DNA of 64,000 nucleotides from Fasciola hepatica (taxonomy: Eukaryota; Platyhelminthes; Trematoda; Plagiorchiida; Fasciolidae). Positions 61,051 through 64,000 of this stretch are shown in pieces. A program made the translations under genes and the position numbers. The notes under the pieces were generated by a model. That model did no database searches, was not told the origin of the DNA, and saw only the letters and a list, made by a program, of their open reading frames with translations. The stretch spans positions 5,332,001 to 5,396,000 of the forward strand of contig CANUEZ040000183.1 of assembly GCA_948099385.1 (NCBI GenBank), in the 5' to 3' direction. Position 1 is the first letter of the stretch, and each line of letters opens with the position of its first letter.

Positions 61051-64000
61051 CACTTTTTTAGCTACCAGTAAGTACTGAGGTAGTAAGTTGTGAATTTCGA
61101 CCTCCTAGTTTGTGCTCAAATGTTTTAAACACACCGTGCGCGTGAAACGCTGCAAATTCGTAAACCTGGTTTCCGAAGTTTTCTAAGGAACCTAGCCGTC
61201 ACCGGTCGAGTTGGTGATACACAACATACCGTTGTGGTTCCGTTCGCTACCATACCTGATCTACAAGAGCCCTGTTTGATTCTTCACTCCAGTTCCCAGG
61301 ACCATGTTGCCAGTTCGGCTTAGTGTGGTCCAGTGGGTCTTTGACGTTATGGGACGTGCCCCTCCCACAACACTGATGCATAAACATGGAATACATAAAT
61401 TAGCAGCCAACAAGGTACTGTTCTAAACTATGAATTGTAAGAAATTCATTTGCTTGGTAGTACTAAAGAAGTTTGCACAATAAAATATGCCATGTTAGCG
61501 GTACATGTTCCGTCGATAAAGAGTGCCATGTGAAATATAAAATAGTCCTGCATACATACAAGTGACTGTTTCTTGCCCCGCAGGTGTCCAGAACGATGAT
61601 GAATCTAACAGTTTGACTACAATCATAAATCCACATATCGCCGTCACGTGTAAATTGTAGTTCAGACAGTAACATGTCTCCACAACGTAAACGCTACTCA
61701 TTCACCCTCAAGTGATATAAGTCGAAATTGCGTTTAGCGATTGCAGTGTTTTTCCTCACTGGTCTGAATAAACAACTGTACGAATTCGAACCTCGTTCGC
61801 TACATATTGGCCTTGGTGATCGATAAACAGACAACCGGTTTTCCAAAGCACTAAATCGGTAAACAGTATTACGTTTCGAATTTGATGGTTTGGTGTAAGT
61901 TTATCCAATTTCTCAGTACGAGCTGGTCACAATGCACCCCAAACCCATGGTTAGTTCTGAATTTCAACTGTTCACTCTTTTTTCGTTGGAGACATCTTTT
62001 CAGCATGAGGGTCTTACTAAAGACCCAATTAGTAATATGGAAATCGCATACTCTGTGAATATTTCATGAGACCAAAACAGGATCTTTTCATTTTCACTCA
62101 TTAACGGCTCGGTCGCATCGTTAGGTAAGAGGCATACTGATCTTATGTAATGCTAATCAAGCGTTGCGTTTCCAACCTGACGTAGTCCGTCATGAGCGCA
62201 TTTCAGCTTTCCGATGAGTACCATTGAAAACACTAACTATATAACCGTGTTGGCAAACTTGCTTACTGCTGACTACTCAAAACATGTTTTTGTTTGAAAT
62301 GAATTCAGACACAAGCCTAAACAGTTTGAGCGTAAAATACCAAATTTCGGTTTATTCTGTGCACATGACTTTCACATGCCTGAGATGAGTTGACAAATTA
62401 TTGTACGTAAATTTGGCATAGTTGAAATAATAAAATGATATACTTGATTGAGTGATTTTGGGTCAGTGCGTAATGGAATTTCCCAGTTCATCGAGCAAAT
62501 GAATAACAAAGTTAGTGTCTAAATTTTAGCTGTGATAAACAATGCGTCGTTCTCTACTCTCGGAGACGACCATCAACGATAATGTTTTCAGCTGAGGTTG
62601 ATATTTGACGGCTGAGCTTGACCCTTGGGTCGTAAATGTTTCATCATCCCAATCAGGGTTTTTATGTCTGAGTAAAGTCACCCATACTACACGGACAACC
62701 AATATCCCTCTCGTTCATATACATAAACCCGCATGATATTGATTTTTAGACGTGCTTCAGCACGGGCAGTAGTGACTGCTCAATCCTGCCGTGTATCGAT
62801 TGCAACGGGTTTGACTATCGATCGTGATGGGCTGGTTGATTGCAAACTCGTCAGTGAGACAACGAAAATCAGTCGTTCTCGATCGAAACCATGCTAAGCA
62901 AGATTGAGAGAACACAGTTGGTCTGTCTTTTTACCGAGGTTAAGCGAAATGAATTTTAATTATAAAAGCATGTTCCGTTGAGGAGCAAAAGATATGTGGG
63001 ATGTCAAGATTCCCGAAAAATGTGCTTAATGTTTACAGACAGCCAAGAATCGAAAATGTGCAAAAACGAAGTCGGTAAAAAAACTTCATGCTCCTTAAGT
63101 TCAGTGAAGCGCAAGTAACTAAGTAAATGTGGCATTATCAAAGTCACCCATCAGAGAAGATCGTACAAAAATAAATCCGAAATGGGTTCTGAAAAACGTT
63201 TTTTTCTCAGTGCGACCGAGAACACTACAAATGTTTGAGAAATGTGGACAGAGGTTCTGTGTCCAGTACTTACAACAGCAATAAAATTAAAAACTATTTG
63301 CATTGGCTGACTCGGGTCTTAAAAACATGCATCAAAGATCCTTCGCCGTTGGTGTACTTTTCCCACAAGCAGCATCGGCCTCTTTCCGATAGACCTACTA
63401 AGTGTGCCTTGCATAATAAAAAATAGGGGGGGGGGGAATAAATAATTACGAAATCAAACTTTTCATGTGAACTTTCAACTAACCATGGATAATCTCAGGC
63501 AACCTAAGACCATTCGAAAAATACTAAAAACAAGTAAAAAAGATAAGGCAGTTGTGATTTTTTCTACCTCAATAATAGAAGCGTCAGGATTCTGCTACTA
63601 ATAATATGTTAGTAGGGGCGAACAAGCAAACTTTGAAACGTAGCAAATCTTTCAAAAGTAGCTTTTTTCTGCTTGCCCAGAGAGCGCGACATTTCACAGA
63701 CTTGAGCGTAATTTATTCGTAATGTATTCGACCGAAGCACTGGGATCCTGAACCATGGCATTCGTGTCTATTATTTCGCGTCCTATTTTCTGTACTTAAA
63801 ATTGCTATCGTGAAAATTATGGGCTGGTATCTGTTGATCTCCGTCTGAAGGTTTTCAATGGATAATTTTTGGTACTGTTCACCTCGTCTAGACCCTTCTG
63901 AAGTCTTCCTTCTTCGGTTTCAAACTTAATGATTTGATGAATCATCACAGTGAGTGGCTAATTAGTCAGTTGGCTGACCTCCAGTGTTAGCCCATACGGC
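61051..64000. other. No gene recognised
   Basis: No signature was found in the short frames. A G run lies at 63427-63436. 63045-63230 weakly resembles 43135-43320. Confidence 0.4.

Overview
The window looks like repeat-rich, gene-poor nuclear DNA of a flatworm, most probably a digenean fluke. The grounds are a CsRn1-type Ty3/gypsy element with a CHCC gag box, several RTE-like and CR1-like LINE families of the kind common in flukes, tRNA-derived SINEs, long introns, and AT, GT and GA microsatellites. No species is claimed. There are no bacterial-style operons, rRNA genes, ordinary tRNA genes or CRISPR arrays.

Host gene. The only host gene I recognise is a PAQR-family membrane protein resembling monocyte-to-macrophage differentiation factor (MMD). 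It lies on the + strand. One clear exon at 26808-27047 carries the start of the PAQR domain. A candidate first coding exon at 12139-12223 matches it in splice phase. If the pairing is right, 12224-26807 is a 14.6 kb intron filled with old repeats. I do not find the later exons, so much of 27048-64000 may be the next intron.

Layout. 1-4327: one end of a Ty3/gypsy element on the minus strand with LTR, primer site, gag and an uninterrupted protease-RT-RNase H-integrase frame; the window cuts it near the integrase C-terminus. 6.8-8.5 kb: a tRNA-derived SINE and a broken CACTA-like transposase. 12-27 kb: the two exons, LINE remnants, a pogo/Tigger-like transposase remnant, SINE pieces and dispersed repeats. 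28.8-29.7 kb: a segment nearly identical (inverted) to one at 22.4 kb, and another SINE. 31.4-35.2 kb: an almost full-length but broken CR1-like LINE. 35.3-41.6 kb: repeat copies and a degraded RTE-like LINE. 41.8-43.05 kb: a second, degraded gypsy gag-protease. 43.68-44.10 kb: a 419 bp fold-back element with 80 bp terminal inverted repeats and a tRNA-like core. 46.9-50.8 kb: a SINE, an RTE-like LINE with its RT palm deleted, and a CR1-like fragment. 51.8-53.8 kb: three minus-strand LINE 3' ends. 60.4-61.05 kb: a mariner/IS630-like transposase remnant.

The genes do not form a pathway. The biology here is layered transposon insertion in and around one membrane-protein gene. The most interesting items are the fold-back element with a pol III-like core, the inverted 0.3 kb near-identical pair, and the gypsy element with open gag and pol frames.
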